Assembly: GCF_024171765.1 (NCBI RefSeq)
Contig: NZ_JAMTCI010000001.1
Location: 1,155,137-1,219,136, forward strand
Source of the DNA: Williamsia deligens
GTDB taxonomy: Bacteria > Actinomycetota > Actinomycetes > Mycobacteriales > Mycobacteriaceae
Direction: 5' to 3'
DNA: 64,000 nucleotides
The position numbers and the translations under genes were made by a program. Position 1 is the stretch's first letter, and each line of letters opens with the position of its first letter. This document shows positions 44,877 through 55,034 of the stretch, one piece after another. The notes below the pieces were generated by a model. It was not told where the DNA came from, ran no database searches, and was given only the letters and a program-made list of their open reading frames with translations.

Positions 44877-46618
44877 GCACGGGGAACTGGCTCCTCAGCG
44901 TCGATTTCGGGACCTCCAACACGGCGGCCGCGCATTCGGCTGCGGTGAGCGGTGCGACAGAGACACTCCCGCTGTCGCACACCTCCAACGTGATGCCGTC
45001 GGGCGTGTTCGTCGCCGGACCGGACCGGATCGCCGTCGGCGACCATGCACTGGATGAGGCTCAGCGGTTCCCCGCCGGGTTCCTCCCCGCCCCCAAGAGG
45101 CTCGTCGGCCAGGGTTCGGTGTCGGTGAACGGCGTCGACCTGCCGACGTGGCAGCCGGTGGCGGCCATCTTCCGCACGGTGTTCTCGCGCGCCGCCGCGG
45201 TCCACGCGGGGCAGATGCCGGAGCGGCTGGTGCTCACCCATCCCGAGGCGTGGTCGCCCGCCCAGGTCGACGTCCTCCGGCAGGCCGCTGCGGCAGCGGG
45301 GATGGATCCGGCCGCGACGGTCACCGTCTCCGAACCGCGAGCTGCAGCAGCACATTACGCACGCGGCAACCGGGTCCCGCCGGGTGGCCGCATCGCGGTG
45401 TTCGATTTCGGTGGCGGCACACTCGACGTCGCCGTGCTCGGGACGGACACGGACGGCGGGTTCGAAGTGGTCGCGGCGCGGGGCGACAACGCGTTGGGCG
45501 GCAAGACACTCGACGCCACCGTGCGCAGCTGGGTGATCGAGCAGCTCGATGCGCGCGATCCCGACCTGTCCACCGCGCTGCGGTCGCCGGTGGCGCGACG
45601 CGCGCTGGACGAGTCGATCCGCCGTGCCAAGGAGTTCCTGTCGGAAGCGCCGTCGGCCACGATCAGCGTCTCGGGCGACGGCGTCGCCGAGACCCTCCAG
45701 ATCACGCGCGACGAGTTCGAGGAGTTGATCGCCGACCCCGTCGCGGCCGCGGTGCGGTTGGCGCGGGCGGTGTTCGACGACGCCGGCGTGTCCGCCGAGA
45801 ACCCGCTGTCCGCGATCTTCCTGACGGGCGGCACGTCCCGGGTTCCCCTCGTCCAGCGCGCCCTGCAGGATCTCGGTCCCGTCGCCACCCTCGACGATCC
45901 GAAGACCGTGGTCGCCCGCGGCGCGATCGCTGCCGTCACCACAGCGGGTCGTCAGCCGTCGATGCCTGCCGCCGGCGATCTGCTCACCCGGTGGGACACG
46001 GCGCCGACGCCGGCCGCGCGCGCCGACGACCAGCCCCAGCGTCGTGGCCGACGGCCGCTGATCGCTGCGGGTGTCGCGGCCGTGCTGGTCGTCGCCGCGG
46101 TGGTGACGGCGGTGGTCCTGACCCGCGGCGGTTCCGACGAGAACCCCTCGGCAGGGGGCGCATCACCGTCGGCGGCCGCGTCGTCGTCGGTCGCGTCGGC
46201 GACCACCGCGGAGCAGGTCCAGGCCGCACTCCCCGACCGCCTGCGGGGGTCGCTGCGCGGGTGCACGCAGAGTTCGGCGATGGTGGGCAGCCCGTTCGCG
46301 ATCACCTGCAGCATCGACTCGTCGAGCGGCCTGGTCACCGGCCTGCTCGACAGCAGGGCCCGCATCATCCTGGCCGTGGACGACGGCAACGCCCGCCGCG
46401 ACGTGGTGCGGATCCGTCAGGGCGCCGGGGCTTCTGCCGACGACGTGCTGGTGGAGAACACCGCACGGACAGCCGCGGCCACCATCAGTCAGGACCCCGG
46501 GTCGTCGGCGACGATCATGTACGCCGGCTCCGCCAACGGCATCCGGATGTTCCTCACCGGCGTGCTCGGTGCCACGGAGGGCAAGACCTTCCTCACCCGA
46601 TCGGAGTTGATCCAGTGA
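44873..46618 (+). CDS. membrane-anchored Hsp70-family protein
   Basis: A 581-residue protein whose first 370 residues are an actin/Hsp70 ATPase: phosphate-1 VDFGTSNTAAAH near residue 10, phosphate-2 VFDFGGGTLDVAVLG near 178 and adenosine motif IFLTGGTSRVPLV near 320. The substrate-binding domain of DnaK is absent; instead a basic stretch and one membrane helix (GVAAVLVVAAVVTAVVLT, about 398-415) lead to an exported C-terminal domain with two cysteines (RGCTQSS and ITCSIDS). It overlaps the IniC-like gene by ATGA. The arrangement suggests a chaperone-like ATPase coupling cytoplasm and envelope. Confidence 0.85.
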   Translation: MSTGNWLLSVDFGTSNTAAAHSAAVSGATETLPLSHTSNVMPSGVFVAGPDRIAVGDHALDEAQRFPAGFLPAPKRLVGQGSVSVNGVDLPTWQPVAAIFRTVFSRAAAVHAGQMPERLVLTHPEAWSPAQVDVLRQAAAAAGMDPAATVTVSEPRAAAAHYARGNRVPPGGRIAVFDFGGGTLDVAVLGTDTDGGFEVVAARGDNALGGKTLDATVRSWVIEQLDARDPDLSTALRSPVARRALDESIRRAKEFLSEAPSATISVSGDGVAETLQITRDEFEELIADPVAAAVRLARAVFDDAGVSAENPLSAIFLTGGTSRVPLVQRALQDLGPVATLDDPKTVVARGAIAAVTTAGRQPSMPAAGDLLTRWDTAPTPAARADDQPQRRGRRPLIAAGVAAVLVVAAVVTAVVLTRGGSDENPSAGGASPSAAASSSVASATTAEQVQAALPDRLRGSLRGCTQSSAMVGSPFAITCSIDSSSGLVTGLLDSRARIILAVDDGNARRDVVRIRQGAGASADDVLVENTARTAAATISQDPGSSATIMYAGSANGIRMFLTGVLGATEGKTFLTRSELIQ

Positions 46619-46986
46619 CCGATCCCGACGAACCGGTGCTGCGCGGCCTCGCGCTGACCGACACCGTCCCGGACGACGTGTGGACGCGAGCGCTGTCGGT
46701 CGCGTTCGATCCGGACGCCCACGCGGCGGACGCGTCGGTGGTGCCGACGATGGACGACGCCGGCGACCTGCCGGACACCGCCGACGACAGCGATGTCGGG
46801 ATCGTCCACCACGCCGGTCACGACGACGGCGCTCACGAGGGACACGACGCGATCGACCTGGGTGGCCACGAACACGACGGGGTCCACGACGACGAGACGC
46901 ATCACGACACCGGCGCGCACGACATCGATCACGGACACGACGACGGCCCCGGTCACGATCCCCATGATTCGGGGTGGCATGTCTGA
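46615..46986 (+). CDS. His/Asp-rich small protein
   Basis: A 123-residue protein starting at GTG 46615, overlapping the Hsp70 stop by GTGA. The first third (VLRGLALTDTVPDDVWTRAL) looks folded; the remainder is very rich in His, Asp and Gly (HDDGAHEGHDAIDLGGHEHD and HHDTGAHDIDHGHDDG), suggesting metal binding or a disordered tail. No known domain. Its stop overlaps the sigma-factor start by 8 nt. Position between an Hsp70 and an ECF sigma makes an adaptor or anti-sigma role conceivable, which is inference. Confidence 0.7.
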   Translation: MTDPDEPVLRGLALTDTVPDDVWTRALSVAFDPDAHAADASVVPTMDDAGDLPDTADDSDVGIVHHAGHDDGAHEGHDAIDLGGHEHDGVHDDETHHDTGAHDIDHGHDDGPGHDPHDSGWHV

Positions 46987-47521
46987 CGCGGCGACGCTGA
47001 TGGCCGCCCGGACCGGCGACCAGCAGGCGTTCGCGCAGTTGGTCGGCGAGCACCGCAACCACATCTGGGCGGTGTGTGTGTCGATCACGGGGAACGCGCA
47101 GGACGCCGAGGACGCGCTGCAGGAGACGTTGATCTCGGCGTGGCAGCACCTCGACCGCTTCCGGGGTGACGCGAAGTTCGGGACGTGGCTGCACCGCATC
47201 GCCGCGAACTGCGCACTCGCCGTGGTGCGGCGGCGGAAACCGAACACCGACACCGTCGACTTCACCGACACGGAGCGTCCCGTCGTCCTGGTCGACACCG
47301 CCCCCGCTGTCGACGAGCGCGTCGCGCGTGAGGATCAGGTGCGGGCTGCGCTGGCGACGCTGTCGGAGGACTTCCGCGAGGCGATCGTGTTGCGGGAGTT
47401 CGGCGATCTCAGTTACGAGGACATCGCGACCCACCAGGGGGTGGGTGTGCAGACTGTTCGGTCGCGGCTCAATCGTGCGCGCAGCCAACTCGCCGCGGCG
47501 CTCGCGACGTCCGACGCATAG
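46979..47521 (+). CDS. ECF-type sigma factor
   Basis: A 180-residue sigma-70 family protein with region 2 (DAEDALQETLISAWQHLDRF then FGTWLHRIAANCAL) and region 4 (FGDLSYEDIATHQGVGVQTV then RSRLNRARSQL). It starts at ATG 46979, 8 nt before the stop of the His/Asp-rich gene, and ends the five-gene operon. No typical zinc anti-sigma gene follows. It may direct the operon itself or an envelope-stress regulon. Confidence 0.9.
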   Translation: MSDAATLMAARTGDQQAFAQLVGEHRNHIWAVCVSITGNAQDAEDALQETLISAWQHLDRFRGDAKFGTWLHRIAANCALAVVRRRKPNTDTVDFTDTERPVVLVDTAPAVDERVAREDQVRAALATLSEDFREAIVLREFGDLSYEDIATHQGVGVQTVRSRLNRARSQLAAALATSDA

Positions 47522-47530
47522 TCGGGTCCT

Positions 47531-49066
47531 TCAGCACTCGGCGAATCCGTACGCGGACGGATGGATTCCCGGGACGGTACGGACATCGATGACCGTGATC
47601 GGCGGCGGGATGGTCTCGCGCAGAATGGTTCTCAGACCATGCTCGACCGCGGACTCGACATCCGGTGGTGCGTGGTCGGCGAGTATCTGATCCGGTCGGT
47701 GCAGATGGTTGGTGCGGGGTGGATCGGTGGTGCCGTTGGCGGTCCATCCGAACTTTCCGCGGTCGGGGCCCTCGGTGATCTTGCGGGTCTGCCATCCGCC
47801 GGGTCTGTCGTGGACGGCGCGGTTGTGGGGTCCGCAGGCTGGGGCGAGGTCGGTGATGTCGGTGTTGCCGCCTTGGGCCCAGTCCTGTTCGGCGTGATGG
47901 GCCTCGGTGTGGGAGAACGGCGCCGGGCAGCCGGGCATGGAGCAGCCACCGTACTGGGCGAACGTCATGAACCGTTGCGCCTCCGAGGCCAGGCGGCGGC
48001 TGCGGCCGTAGAACAGGGCTTCGCCGGTGATGTCGTCGAACACGGCCAGGTGCATCTGGGCTTGCGCGGCGAGTTTGATGATCTCGCTCATGGGCAGGTC
48101 GGTCCCGGTCGCGGTGTGCCCGATCCCCGCGCGCTCGCGGAGTTGGGTGTCGGTGATGGAGATGATCAGGTGCGGCGGCAACCCACGGTGGGATTTACCG
48201 AGCAGCCCGCCGTCCGCGGCGGCACGCAGCAGCGCGTTCAGTGCGTCGTGGTTGCGCTGCGGCTGCGACCGCGAATCCCGTTCTGCCGCCGCTGTGAGTG
48301 CGTCGGTGTCGATGCCGGCGTCATCGACCCCGCCGCGCGGTGAGGCCTCGTCGTCGGGGTTGTTCATGCCCGGCTTGGCCCACTTCGCCAACACCACCTC
48401 GAACAACGCCCGCGTGACCGGATCGAGATTCCCGCGCAGCTTCGACATCAATTGCGGGTCCTGGTTGCCCAACGACAGCGACCGCTGCCGGGCCCGATCA
48501 CGATCCGACGGTTCCTCGCCGTCGGGGTCGAGGTGGGCGAGCAGCCGCGCCCCCGCGCGGTGAATGTCCTTCGGCGAGTGATGCCGAGCGATCTCAGCCA
48601 TCTGCTCCTCGGCCTTCTCCCGCACCTCCGGCGGTGTCGCGGCCGGGACCTTGTCCATCACGCCCAGTACCGCATCCACGTGCTCGTGGGTGAGGTCGCC
48701 GTCGGCCATCGCCGCCGCGGTCTCGGGGCACTTCGCGGGCAGTTTCTCGCCGGTCACCGAGTGCATCTCCGACAGTGCCAGCACCTGCTTCAACCGCCGC
48801 TTGGGGTTCGGCACCCGCAATCGTTCGGCCACGAACTGCGTCAGCGTCGAGCACTGCACCGACGTGTGGGCATCACGATCGCTCACATCGAGAATGCGTC
48901 GCAGCCCGATCGACCCCATCGTGCGGACCGCACGCTCATGCGTGATCGCCAACTTCGCGACCTCCGCCTCGGAGCACGAGTCGGACGTCGTGGCAGCAAT
49001 ACGATCCAGGAGCTGTTCCAGCGCAGCGTAATCCGCGATCAGAGAATCCTCGACGACGTCACTCAC
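47531..49066 (-). CDS. DUF222/HNH endonuclease-domain protein (13E12 type)
   Basis: A 511-residue protein of the actinobacterial 13E12 repeat family. A long helical DUF222 N-terminal region (residues about 30-330) is followed by an HNH motif: GCSMPGCPAPFSHTEAHH, NTDITDLAPACGPHNRAVHD. The family is present in many copies per genome, often near mobile elements; its function is not known. It converges on the sigma-factor gene with 9 bp between. Confidence 0.92.
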   Translation of the reverse strand: MSDVVEDSLIADYAALEQLLDRIAATTSDSCSEAEVAKLAITHERAVRTMGSIGLRRILDVSDRDAHTSVQCSTLTQFVAERLRVPNPKRRLKQVLALSEMHSVTGEKLPAKCPETAAAMADGDLTHEHVDAVLGVMDKVPAATPPEVREKAEEQMAEIARHHSPKDIHRAGARLLAHLDPDGEEPSDRDRARQRSLSLGNQDPQLMSKLRGNLDPVTRALFEVVLAKWAKPGMNNPDDEASPRGGVDDAGIDTDALTAAAERDSRSQPQRNHDALNALLRAAADGGLLGKSHRGLPPHLIISITDTQLRERAGIGHTATGTDLPMSEIIKLAAQAQMHLAVFDDITGEALFYGRSRRLASEAQRFMTFAQYGGCSMPGCPAPFSHTEAHHAEQDWAQGGNTDITDLAPACGPHNRAVHDRPGGWQTRKITEGPDRGKFGWTANGTTDPPRTNHLHRPDQILADHAPPDVESAVEHGLRTILRETIPPPITVIDVRTVPGIHPSAYGFAEC

Positions 49067-49149
49067 GATGCACCTCCCCCAGCTACAGCGACACCTCCAT
49101 CATAGAACAGGCGTACGACATTCGCAAGGGTGTTCGAACGCGAACAGGG

Positions 49150-49779
49150 CTACCGGCGGCTTCTCTCGACGTAGCGGGCGACCATCGTGGCGACGGCCTC
49201 GTCGACCACCTGGCCGACACGCTCAGCGGACACCGTCCACCCCGACACCAGCAACGCCGGCCAGAAGACGTAGTTCGAGATCATCCCCAGGAACTGGGTC
49301 GCGGCGAGGTCCGGGTCGTCGAGATCGAGTCCACCGGAATGCTTCTCGGTCACCAGGTATCGGCGGACCGATTCGAAGTAGGGCAGTTTGCCGCGCGTGA
49401 ACTGTGCATCGGCGAGGTCGGGGAATCGTGGGAGTTCTGCGATGACGATGCGGAAGAGGTCGACCATCTGCGGACGGAGCAGCAGGTCGGCGTAGCGGCG
49501 CCCGATGGTCGTCAGGCCGGCGGCGAGGTCGCCGGGAGGCGGCGCTTCGTCGTCATGGTCGGTGGACCACGCCTCGCCGACGATGGCCTCGAACAGCGCG
49601 GCTTTCGTCGGGAACTGCTTGAACAAGGTGGCCCGAGAGACGCCCGACTGGGTGGCGATGCGGGCCAGGGAGGTCCTGTCGTACCCCAGCTCGAGGAACA
49701 GGTCCGTCGCCGCCTGCACGATGACGGCGCGCTTCTCCTCAGCCACACGCTGGTGGTACGTCGAGACGGCCTTGGTCAC
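49150..49779 (-). CDS. TetR-family transcriptional regulator
   Basis: A 209-residue TetR protein. The helix-turn-helix (ATDLFLELGYDRTSLARIAT then QSGVSRATLFKQFPTKAALF) is at residues 22-60, followed by a helical ligand domain with a TetR_C-like C-terminus. It is divergent from an SDR gene; a perfect 10-bp inverted repeat lies between them and is the probable operator. The ligand is unknown. Confidence 0.92.
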   Translation of the reverse strand: MTKAVSTYHQRVAEEKRAVIVQAATDLFLELGYDRTSLARIATQSGVSRATLFKQFPTKAALFEAIVGEAWSTDHDDEAPPPGDLAAGLTTIGRRYADLLLRPQMVDLFRIVIAELPRFPDLADAQFTRGKLPYFESVRRYLVTEKHSGGLDLDDPDLAATQFLGMISNYVFWPALLVSGWTVSAERVGQVVDEAVATMVARYVERSRR

Positions 49780-49791
49780 CTCGCCACCTTA

Positions 49792-49817
49792 TGAGGTGAG
49801 TGGCTTGACTCACCTCA
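49792..49817. promoter_or_regulatory. probable TetR operator
   Basis: TGAGGTGAGT (49792-49801) and ACTCACCTCA (49808-49817) form a perfect 10-bp inverted repeat with a 6-nt spacer, between the TetR gene and the SDR gene. A second half-site pair GGTGAG (49841-49846) / CTCACC (49855-49860) follows, so two dimers may bind. Placement over both promoters supports control of both genes. Confidence 0.7.
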
Positions 49818-49881
49818 CTGCCCGGCCTACCGTCGTCAATGGTGAGTCACCGGGCTCACCACTACGACAGGGAGAGCAACC

Positions 49882-50661
49882 ATGGGCCGCTTCACCGATC
49901 AGACCGTGCTCGTGACCGGCGGGACCGGCGGGCAGGGTGCGAACCACGTCCGCGCCTTCCATGCCGAGGGCGCCAACGTGGTCATCGGTGCCACCGACCC
50001 CGACCGTGGGGCCGCTCTCGCATCCGAGCTCGGCAGCCGCACTCTGGTGGCATCCCTCGACGTCACCGACGAGAGGGCGTGGACCGGTGCCGTCCGAGAC
50101 GCGGAACGCTCGTTCGGATCTCTCGACGTGCTGGTCAACAACGCGGGCGTGCAGAATCCCCCGGCGCTGATCGAACACACGGATCAGGCGACCTGGTCGC
50201 GCATCCTCGACATCAACCTCACCGGCGCCTTTCTCGGCATCAAGGCAGCGGTGCCCGCGCTGCGTCGTGCCGGCGGCGGATCGGTGGTCACCGTCGGCTC
50301 AGTCATGGGCATCGGCGGAACGGCCCATTACGCCCCGTATGTCGCGAGCAAGTGGGCGCTGCGCGGCCTGACGCGGACGGCGGCCCTGGAACTGGGTCGC
50401 GACCTCATCCGGGTCAACGCCATCCATCCGGGGGTGATCTCGACCCCGTTCATCCACCAGCCCGCACTCGGGGCCGCCGCCGCGATCGCCGACCACTTCT
50501 CCCCCGAGCCTTTCGCCGTCTCCCGGCTCGGAGAGCCCGCCGACGTCACTCAGCTCCTGCTGTTCCTCGCATCGTCCGACGCGTCGTTCGTCACCGGCTC
50601 CGAGTACGTCGTCGACGGCGGACTGCACCTCGGCCCGGCGCTCGCGCACGACGCGGCGTGA
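49882..50661 (+). CDS. SDR-family oxidoreductase
   Basis: A 259-residue classical short-chain dehydrogenase: TGGTGGQGANHVRAF nucleotide-binding start (a TGxxxGxG variant), NNAG near residue 88, catalytic Ser in TVGSVMG, YAPYVASKWALRG (YxxxK) and NAIHPG. The C-terminal YVVDGGLHLG is typical. It is probably repressed by the divergent TetR protein. 3-alpha/20-beta-hydroxysteroid dehydrogenase-like enzymes have similar lengths and motifs, but the substrate is not proven. Confidence 0.92.
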   Translation: MGRFTDQTVLVTGGTGGQGANHVRAFHAEGANVVIGATDPDRGAALASELGSRTLVASLDVTDERAWTGAVRDAERSFGSLDVLVNNAGVQNPPALIEHTDQATWSRILDINLTGAFLGIKAAVPALRRAGGGSVVTVGSVMGIGGTAHYAPYVASKWALRGLTRTAALELGRDLIRVNAIHPGVISTPFIHQPALGAAAAIADHFSPEPFAVSRLGEPADVTQLLLFLASSDASFVTGSEYVVDGGLHLGPALAHDAA

Positions 50662-50668
50662 CGGCCCC

Positions 50669-51355
50669 TCAGCCGGCCGGGTTCTTTGCGCAGACGATCA
50701 CCCCTGGGGGTACGGACGCCTCGGGCGACGGCACGCGCAGCTCGACGGTCCGGCGGAGACCGGCGTCCTCGACCAGTCCCGCCAACTCGTCCGGCTGATA
50801 CAGGTGCGAGGTCCAGTCGACAGGGACGTCGCCGTAGCAGCGCGTGCGACGCAGATCCCCGTCGCCGCAGTGCATCCCCATCAGGAGCTGTCCGCCCGGA
50901 CGGAGTGCACCTGCCATGGTCGCGATGATTCGTGGGAGCCACGGCCGCGGGAGGTCGAACCAGGACCACCAGCCGAGGACACCACCGAGAGACCACGGAT
51001 CGGGGCGGAACTCCGTCACCGACGCCACGTCGAACGTGATGTCGGGGTGCCGCCGCCGCGCGTGGTCGATCATGCGCGGCGACAGATCGATGCCGTGGAT
51101 GTCGACGCCCCTGTCGTGCAGGTAGCCCGTGACCCAGCCGGGCCCGCACCCGGCATCCAGCACCGGACCGACGGGCCGAACCTGCTCGGCGAACGCGTCG
51201 AGAACCGCGCGATGCCATGGACCGGGGTCGCCCACCATCGCGACATAGTTGTCGGCCACGGCGTCGTAGGACGCGCGCACCGCGTCCAGATCCGGGGGCG
51301 GCTCAGGGTCCACACCGAGCACAGTAACGAGGGTCCGCCGGTCGGTGACGAGCAC
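50669..51355 (-). CDS. class I SAM-dependent methyltransferase
   Basis: A 228-residue methyltransferase with SAM motif [16 protein letters not shown], post-I acidic [14 protein letters not shown] and the motif IV region [11 protein letters not shown]. No substrate-specific signature. GTG start at 51355 is the longest; a later GTG at about 51322 is possible. It converges on the SDR gene and is divergent from the leucine-degradation operon. Confidence 0.85.
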   Translation of the reverse strand: MLVTDRRTLVTVLGVDPEPPPDLDAVRASYDAVADNYVAMVGDPGPWHRAVLDAFAEQVRPVGPVLDAGCGPGWVTGYLHDRGVDIHGIDLSPRMIDHARRRHPDITFDVASVTEFRPDPWSLGGVLGWWSWFDLPRPWLPRIIATMAGALRPGGQLLMGMHCGDGDLRRTRCYGDVPVDWTSHLYQPDELAGLVEDAGLRRTVELRVPSPEASVPPGVIVCAKNPAG

Positions 51356-51426
51356 TGGACAGCGTCGTCTCGTCAGACGTACTCTTCGGTCAGTTATTCA
51401 CGATTAACCGAACCGGGGGTCGAGCT

Positions 51427-53019
51427 GTGGCCGTGGATCGTGCGCGCAACCGTGCCGAGCACGAACGTCTCGTCGCCGAGCTGCGCGAGCGGACGGCCGT
51501 GGCCGCCCGGGGTGGGCCGGAGAAGGCCCGCGATCGCCATGTGGCGCGCGGGAAACTGCTCCCCCGCGACCGCGTCGACACCCTTCTCGACCCGGGCAGT
51601 CCCTTCCTCGAGCTGTCGCCGCTGGCGGCGTTCGGCATGTACGACGACGCCTGCCCCGGCGCCGGGATGATCGGCGGGATCGGGCGGGTGTCGGGCCGCG
51701 AGTGCCTCGTGGTGGCCAACGACGCGACGGTCAAGGGCGGCACCTACTACCCGATGAGCGTGAAGAAGCACCTCCGCGCGCAGGAGGTGGCCGCGGCCAA
51801 CAACCTGCCGTGCATCTACCTCGTCGACTCCGGTGGCGCCTTCCTCCCACTCCAGGACGAGGTCTTCCCCGACCGCGATCACTTCGGCCGGATCTTCTTC
51901 AACCAGGCGACGATGAGCGCACGCGGTATCCCGCAGATCGCCGCGGTGCTCGGATCCTGCACCGCGGGAGGCGCGTACGTGCCGGCCATGAGCGACGAGG
52001 CCGTGATCGTCGCCAACCAGGGCACGATCTTCCTCGGCGGTCCGCCGCTGGTGAAGGCGGCCACCGGTGAGGACGTCACCCCCGAGGAACTCGGTGGCGG
52101 CCTGTTGCACTCGCAGACGTCGGGCGTCACCGACCATCTCGCCGCCGACGACAGCGACGCGCTCGCCCGGGTCCGGTCGATCGTCGCGACGCTCGGGCCG
52201 AGGAGCCCGTCACCGTGGGAGGTCGCCGAGACGGTCTCTCCCGCCTACGATCCCGACGAGCTGTACGACGTCGTGCCGGTGGACCTGCGCACCCCCTACG
52301 ACGTGCGGGAGGTGATCACGAGGGTCGTCGACGGCCGCCCCGACGGTTCGTCGTCGTTCGACGAGTTCAAGGCCCTGTACGGGACCACCCTCGTGACGGG
52401 GTTCGCCCGCATCCACGGCCACCCCGTGGGCATCGTCGCCAACAACGGTGTGCTGTTCGCCGAGTCGGCGATGAAGGGCGCGCACTTCATCGAGCTGTGT
52501 GACAAGCGCTCCATCCCACTCCTGTTCCTGCAGAACATCTCCGGCTTCATGGTCGGGCGTGAGTACGAGGCGGGCGGCATCGCCAAACACGGCGCGAAGA
52601 TGGTCACCGCCGTGGCGTGCGCCCGGGTGCCGAAGCTGACCGTCGTTATCGGCGGGTCGTACGGGGCGGGCAACTACTCCATGTGCGGACGCGCGTATTC
52701 GCCACGTTTCCTGTGGATGTGGCCCAACGCCCGGGTGTCGGTGATGGGCGGAGAACAGGCCGCCTCGGTGCTGGCGACCGTCCGCGGCGACCAGCTCGAC
52801 GCGGCCGGCGAGCCGTGGTCCGAGGACGACGTCGAGGCGTTCAAGGCGCCGATCCGCGACCAGTACGAACAGCAGGGCAATCCGTACCATTCGACTGCCC
52901 GGCTGTGGGACGACGGGATCATCGACCCCCTCGACACCCGGCGCATCGTCGGCCTGGCCCTGGGGGCGTGCGCCAACGCGCCCCTCGCGCCGGTCTCCTA
53001 CGGCGTCTTCAGGATGTGA
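51427..53019 (+). CDS. accD1: acyl-CoA carboxylase beta subunit (methylcrotonyl-CoA type)
   Basis: A 530-residue carboxyltransferase. [55 protein letters not shown], and the oxyanion-hole glycines in [13 protein letters not shown] and [17 protein letters not shown] match methylcrotonyl-CoA carboxylase beta rather than propionyl-CoA carboxylase. It transfers CO2 from carboxybiotin to 3-methylcrotonyl-CoA in leucine breakdown. It leads an operon with the biotin carboxylase and an acyl-CoA dehydrogenase, the same trio as accD1-accA1-fadE19 in M. tuberculosis. GTG start with only a weak ribosome site. Confidence 0.9.
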   Translation: MAVDRARNRAEHERLVAELRERTAVAARGGPEKARDRHVARGKLLPRDRVDTLLDPGSPFLELSPLAAFGMYDDACPGAGMIGGIGRVSGRECLVVANDATVKGGTYYPMSVKKHLRAQEVAAANNLPCIYLVDSGGAFLPLQDEVFPDRDHFGRIFFNQATMSARGIPQIAAVLGSCTAGGAYVPAMSDEAVIVANQGTIFLGGPPLVKAATGEDVTPEELGGGLLHSQTSGVTDHLAADDSDALARVRSIVATLGPRSPSPWEVAETVSPAYDPDELYDVVPVDLRTPYDVREVITRVVDGRPDGSSSFDEFKALYGTTLVTGFARIHGHPVGIVANNGVLFAESAMKGAHFIELCDKRSIPLLFLQNISGFMVGREYEAGGIAKHGAKMVTAVACARVPKLTVVIGGSYGAGNYSMCGRAYSPRFLWMWPNARVSVMGGEQAASVLATVRGDQLDAAGEPWSEDDVEAFKAPIRDQYEQQGNPYHSTARLWDDGIIDPLDTRRIVGLALGACANAPLAPVSYGVFRM

Positions 53020-53024
53020 CCGCG

Positions 53025-55034
53025 ATGACCGGGAACCGTTCCATCGACTGCGTCCTCGTCGCGAACCGCGGCGAGATCGCCGTGCGCGTGATGCGCACCC
53101 TGCGCGCCATGAACATCCGGTCCGTCGCGGTGTTCAGCGACGCCGATGCCGACGCACCGCACGTCCACGCCGCTGACGACGCCGTCCGGGTCGGTCCGGC
53201 GCCCGCCCGCGAGAGCTACCTCGATGTCGCCGCGGTGCTTGCCGCCGCGAAGGCGACCGGGGCCGACGCCATCCATCCCGGCTACGGGTTCCTCTCCGAG
53301 AACGCGGCGTTCGCCCATGCCTGTGCGGACGCGGGGATCGTGTTCATCGGTCCGCCGGCGGAGGCCATCCGCGTCATGGGCGACAAGATCACCGCGAAGG
53401 CGACGGTCACCGGCCACGGAGTCCCTGTGGTCCCGGGGATCTCGCGCCCCGGGCTGACCGACGACGACCTGCTCTCCGCCGCGCCCGAGATCGGCTTCCC
53501 GGTCCTGGTCAAGCCGTCCGCCGGCGGCGGGGGCAAGGGGATGCGCGTCGTCGCGGCGATCGACGACCTCCCTGCTGCGCTGGCGGGCGCACGACGCGAG
53601 GCCGCGGCGTCCTTCGGCGACGACGCCCTGTTCCTGGAACGATTCGTCCACCGCCCCCGCCACATCGAGGTGCAGGTCCTCGCCGACGGACAGGGAGGCG
53701 TCGTCCATCTCGGCGAGCGCGAGTGCAGCCTCCAACGCCGCCACCAGAAGGTGATCGAGGAGGCCCCGTCACCCCTTCTCGACGAGGCGACCCGCGCCCG
53801 TATCGGCGAGGCGGCCTGCGCCACCGCGCGCAGCGTCGACTACTCCGGCGCCGGCACCGTCGAGTTCATCGTGTCCGCCGACGCACCCGACGAGTTCTTC
53901 TTCATGGAGATGAACACGCGGCTGCAGGTGGAGCACCCCGTCACCGAGATGGTCACCGGGATCGACCTGGTGGAGTGGCAGATCAGGGTCGCCCGCGGTG
54001 AGCGGCTCACCATCGCGCAGTCCGACATCACCATGACGGGCCACGCCGTCGAAGCGCGCGTCTACGCCGAGGACCCGGCAGCCGGGTTCGTCCCGACCGG
54101 CGGCACGGTCGCCCGCGCACTTGTCGCCGACGGCCCCGGGATCCGCGTCGACACCGGCATCGCCGACGGCACCGTGGTCGGCGGCCACTACGACCCGATG
54201 CTCGCCAAGGTGATCGCCCACGCGCCCGACCGGACGGCAGCCCTCGCACGACTCGACCGAGCACTCGCCGACACCGCCGTCGTCGGCGTCGGTACGAACA
54301 TCGACTTCCTGCGGTACCTGCTGTCGGACAGCGAGGTACAGGCCGGACGCCTCGACACCGCACTTCTCGACACGATCGCCGCCGACTACGCACCCACTCC
54401 CGCACCCGACGACGTCGTCGCGGCGGTGGCGGCTGTCGAGGTCGCGAGGCGATGGGCCGCCGCGGACGACGACCTGTGGTCCCGACCGGACGGCTGGCGC
54501 AGCGGCAGCTCGTCCGCTCCCCACCGCATCACCCTGGGCGTGGAGGATTCCGAGACAGTCGTCGAGGTCACCGGACCCCCGACGGGCATGCAGGTGGTCA
54601 TCGACGCCACCCCACACCCGACGACGGTGGGGCGACTCGATTCGACGGGGATCACGACGACAGCACAGGTGACCGTCGACGGACGTCGGCGGTCCTACGT
54701 GCTCACGACGACACCGGATCGCTGGTGGGTCGCGCGCAGCGGTGGGTGTTGGGAGGTGCGCCGCGTCGACGCGGAGCGAGCCGAGGCGGGCTCGACGGTC
54801 GGGGGCGACACCGATGTGCGGAGTCCCATGCCGGGCAGCGTCATCGCGCTCCCCGTCGAGACCGGCAGCACGGTCACCGCGGGAACCGTCGTCGCCGTCG
54901 TCGAGGCGATGAAGATGGAACATTCACTGACCGCAGCCGTCGACGGTGTCGTCGACGTGACCGTCGCGGTCGGGGACCAGGTCAAGGTCGGTGACGTGCT
55001 GGCGCATGTCACCGCGGAGGGAGACGAGACATGA
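53025..55034 (+). CDS. accA1: acyl-CoA carboxylase alpha subunit (biotin carboxylase and carrier)
   Basis: A 669-residue protein. The biotin carboxylase start [23 protein letters not shown]-grasp glycine loop [14 protein letters not shown], and [20 protein letters not shown] then [12 protein letters not shown] are standard. The C-terminal biotinyl carrier has [10 protein letters not shown] near residue 625-633 with the biotinylated lysine. It charges biotin with CO2 for AccD1. Five bases separate it from accD1 and ATGA overlaps the dehydrogenase. Confidence 0.94.
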   Translation: MTGNRSIDCVLVANRGEIAVRVMRTLRAMNIRSVAVFSDADADAPHVHAADDAVRVGPAPARESYLDVAAVLAAAKATGADAIHPGYGFLSENAAFAHACADAGIVFIGPPAEAIRVMGDKITAKATVTGHGVPVVPGISRPGLTDDDLLSAAPEIGFPVLVKPSAGGGGKGMRVVAAIDDLPAALAGARREAAASFGDDALFLERFVHRPRHIEVQVLADGQGGVVHLGERECSLQRRHQKVIEEAPSPLLDEATRARIGEAACATARSVDYSGAGTVEFIVSADAPDEFFFMEMNTRLQVEHPVTEMVTGIDLVEWQIRVARGERLTIAQSDITMTGHAVEARVYAEDPAAGFVPTGGTVARALVADGPGIRVDTGIADGTVVGGHYDPMLAKVIAHAPDRTAALARLDRALADTAVVGVGTNIDFLRYLLSDSEVQAGRLDTALLDTIAADYAPTPAPDDVVAAVAAVEVARRWAAADDDLWSRPDGWRSGSSSAPHRITLGVEDSETVVEVTGPPTGMQVVIDATPHPTTVGRLDSTGITTTAQVTVDGRRRSYVLTTTPDRWWVARSGGCWEVRRVDAERAEAGSTVGGDTDVRSPMPGSVIALPVETGSTVTAGTVVAVVEAMKMEHSLTAAVDGVVDVTVAVGDQVKVGDVLAHVTAEGDET

